Source: Rhizopus arrhizus
Taxonomy: Eukaryota > Mucoromycota > Mucoromycetes > Mucorales > Rhizopodaceae
Reading direction: 5' to 3'
Assembly (NCBI GenBank): GCA_024220505.1
Contig: JAKZZE010000024.1
Location: 124,001-188,000, forward strand
DNA: 64,000 nt
A program made the translations under genes and the position numbers. A model generated the notes under the pieces. The model made no database searches. It was not told where the DNA came from and worked only from the letters and a program-made list of their open reading frames with translations. This document shows, in pieces, positions 63,575-64,000 of this stretch; position 1 is the stretch's first letter; each line of letters begins with the position of its first letter.

Positions 63575-63592
63575 TGCCAAGTATTAAAATAA
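60308..63592 (+). CDS. LINE ORF2 polyprotein (endonuclease + reverse transcriptase), C-terminally truncated
   Basis: The frame is open for 1094 codons from MHMNNTNTMNYNQ. The N-terminal APE-type endonuclease shows LNCRHLLK, LTLQDTNSSS, IITGDFNYHP, IDYIFLSQSL and WTDHALL. In the second motif the usual Glu is Asp. The reverse transcriptase has NWRPIALINTDAKVFTRLL and GFMPGRFIGEN. Motif A is LDQEKAYDRV, motif B is LRQGDPLSPLLF and the catalytic motif C is AYADDVLVIL. After the thumb region (LSIRGRATVLNSLILSRLWH) the frame runs on to SSPLLF and then into LTR sequence, which supplies the last few codons and stop. The C-terminal Cys/His module found in related LINEs is missing here. Confidence 0.92.
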   Translation: MHMNNTNTMNYNQYDNITNLSSPNNSTNLSPRSTSHRSIPLQIGSLNCRHLLKTSAPSVTSSFIHYLRHQSFDILTLQDTNSSSLESQQQLDLQFQTNSSIWSKYCGIVSLNPALILSDQFVTTDGRFICCQVSHQSNFFEPFLLITLYAPPSASERREFFHRTLQLPLFSHIESFYNPFESDPQFTAPSGDFSQIIITGDFNYHPHSSRQLSRHSDTSSPTTAQSRWHQFVNTYLTECVHPSLDQTLPTFRRDNVSTTIDYIFLSQSLASHRTRSSVAFINSLWTDHALLSVSFKFGSSQHGKGFWRANPFLATNRFFIKRLKSTLDQFCSSVLDIHLPIEGPAPTSATSPQDLWDQVKQETKRIARSVGRRQASWRQNTLDSLQSQRNHLLTNPSSPDSLHPQLSSIEAKISHIQQDIADSKALKARKHWQEHGELSAGYLKRIIDRQFSSRYIEQLQHPDDPSRICKTPAELQDATVEFYRSLFTPSPIDQDSVDSLLETIPISDSITTNDADLLLEPFTLDDLLNATNRTPRRSSPGMDGLPYEILKLLFSHNGISRLVVQVFNDALLTGVFPPSWQTSCVSLLPKKGDLTTLRNWRPIALINTDAKVFTRLLNSRLMNTLETKICQHQLGFMPGRFIGENGRILQLAMTAASISRSSAVGMLLDQEKAYDRVHPDYLSQVLSRFGVPPQLNNSIMNLFFSTQVSINVNGFLTKPFQAQRGLRQGDPLSPLLFNLAFDPFLRLIDQDASFQGFNFAPPQFVEPPPPHPPYSNIPSASTPPAVKALAYADDVLVILSSFQDFDRLQAAISTYAAASNAHLNYNKTQAFSLSGATLPEWQQFLTDHHISTWHDAQSLSPLRYLGYPVYSSPQQRNVFMEQLITSISNACNIHSQRQLSIRGRATVLNSLILSRLWHVLRLVPLAKSQLSRIRSISSRFMNGGSFPRISYATLILPRTAGGVKLLDPESQYKALQWRWLLHLLQPLGIECTVTDFPLPSIPYCKYLLQLQSAAPDDLPSSYIWPLLFPSFRSSYLSTKSLHSFSTLFKSIDSITSSTLDDIVLSPTTYLCLPLSIIISPSCTSSPLLFCQVLK

Positions 63593-63992
63593 GAGACAAA
63601 AACTAAAAAGACAATAGTTGTGAAACTAAAGATTATATGTTGCTTTATTAATAAAAACATTTGAGGCTATTTATACTTTTTGGATGTCTGGATCTTTACC
63701 GCTATTTCAATTGATCGGTTAAAAGAATAATGTGGGAAGGATGGGAAGATAAAGGAAAGATAGTAGATAATCAATAGCCGCTGTCTTCTTGACGAATCAA
63801 GGGACAATGAAGTAGATAAATTATTGATCTAACGATAATTATCGAATAAAGTTGGATTGAACTGCCGTTGTTATAATCAGGTTCCGATATAGTCGTGGGA
63901 ACACCGATAGAGACAACAGGGCAAAGTTGGCTATTGCGGAGATCTCTCGTTTATCCATGAATGTTCACTTTACTAGTTGTGTGGATACAACA
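63575..63992 (-). repeat. 3' long terminal repeat of an LTR retrotransposon (about 418 bp)
   Basis: Read on the minus strand the LTR begins TGTTGTATCC and ends ACTTGGCA (TG...CA). It has a TATA box (TATAAATAG at 63667-63676) followed by an AATAAA at 63644-63649, the U3-R arrangement of an LTR promoter and terminator. It is directly preceded on the minus strand by GGGGGCAA, a polypurine-tract-like primer site, so this is the 3' LTR and the element body lies right of the window. The left boundary falls inside LINE ORF2. The exact left limit is set by TG...CA logic and could shift by a few bases. Confidence 0.75.
63667..63676 (-). promoter_or_regulatory. LTR TATA box
   Basis: GTATAAATAG on the minus strand, inside the LTR and about 20 bp before its AATAAA signal. 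Confidence 0.55.
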
Positions 63993-64000
63993 TTGCCCCC
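63993..64000 (-). other. polypurine tract of the LTR retrotransposon
   Basis: The minus strand reads GGGGGCAA immediately before the LTR start TGTTG. This is the expected plus-strand primer position next to a 3' LTR; the tract may extend beyond the window. Confidence 0.6.

Overview
The window looks like nuclear DNA of a Mucoromycota fungus, most likely Mucorales. It is AT-rich, genes are densely packed on both strands, and introns are about 45-65 bp with GTAAGT-like donors and CTAAC/CTAAT-like branch sites. Protein content (HIRA, TAF4, MIC19, VPS33, PDR-type ABC transporter, NIPA, two-finger GATA factor) and transposon types (IS630/Tc1-like, LINE, Fanzor) fit that group. Exon models were built by hand from splice motifs and reading phase; most give an exactly in-frame spliced product.

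Layout. 0-7.9 kb is gene-poor: a truncated gene at the left edge, one small disordered protein, and a graveyard of mobile DNA. That graveyard holds an IS630-like N-terminal remnant, a LINE 3' fragment and an unidentified decayed ORF, bracketed by two inverted copies of one 213-238 bp element. 7.9-19.3 kb holds a hexose transporter, HIRA, a leucine-rich repeat protein, an OS-9/Yos9 ERAD lectin, MIC19 (MICOS) and TAF4 (TFIID). 19.6-24.2 kb is a second transposon island. It contains a decayed Fanzor (eukaryotic TnpB-like RNA-guided nuclease relative), fused at its 3' end to an EF-1alpha pseudogene, and next to a dead IS630/Tc1 transposase.

24.9-58.4 kb is a gene-rich core: UIM/UBZ-like protein, ELMO-domain protein, GATA factor, VPS33, RWDD2-like, MFS-type carrier, ribosomal protein eL37, G-alpha, rhodanese, PAS protein, ARP8, DUF1749 hydrolase, UPF0658 membrane protein, PDR ABC transporter, SCA7/Sgf73-like, G-patch protein, ankyrin protein, DP (E2F partner), an unknown protein and a NIPA transporter. 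58.9-64 kb is a two-ORF LINE whose ORF2 is interrupted by the 3' LTR of an LTR retrotransposon that continues off the right edge.

Functional themes are chromatin and transcription (HIRA, TAF4, ARP8, SCA7 protein, DP, GATA), membrane trafficking and ER quality control (VPS33, OS-9, ELMO), signalling (G-alpha, PAS) and transport. They are ordinary neighbours rather than an operon-like system. The most unusual content is the Fanzor/EF-1alpha/IS630 island. A recurring architectural feature is a long T-rich tract on the coding strand just upstream of many start codons.
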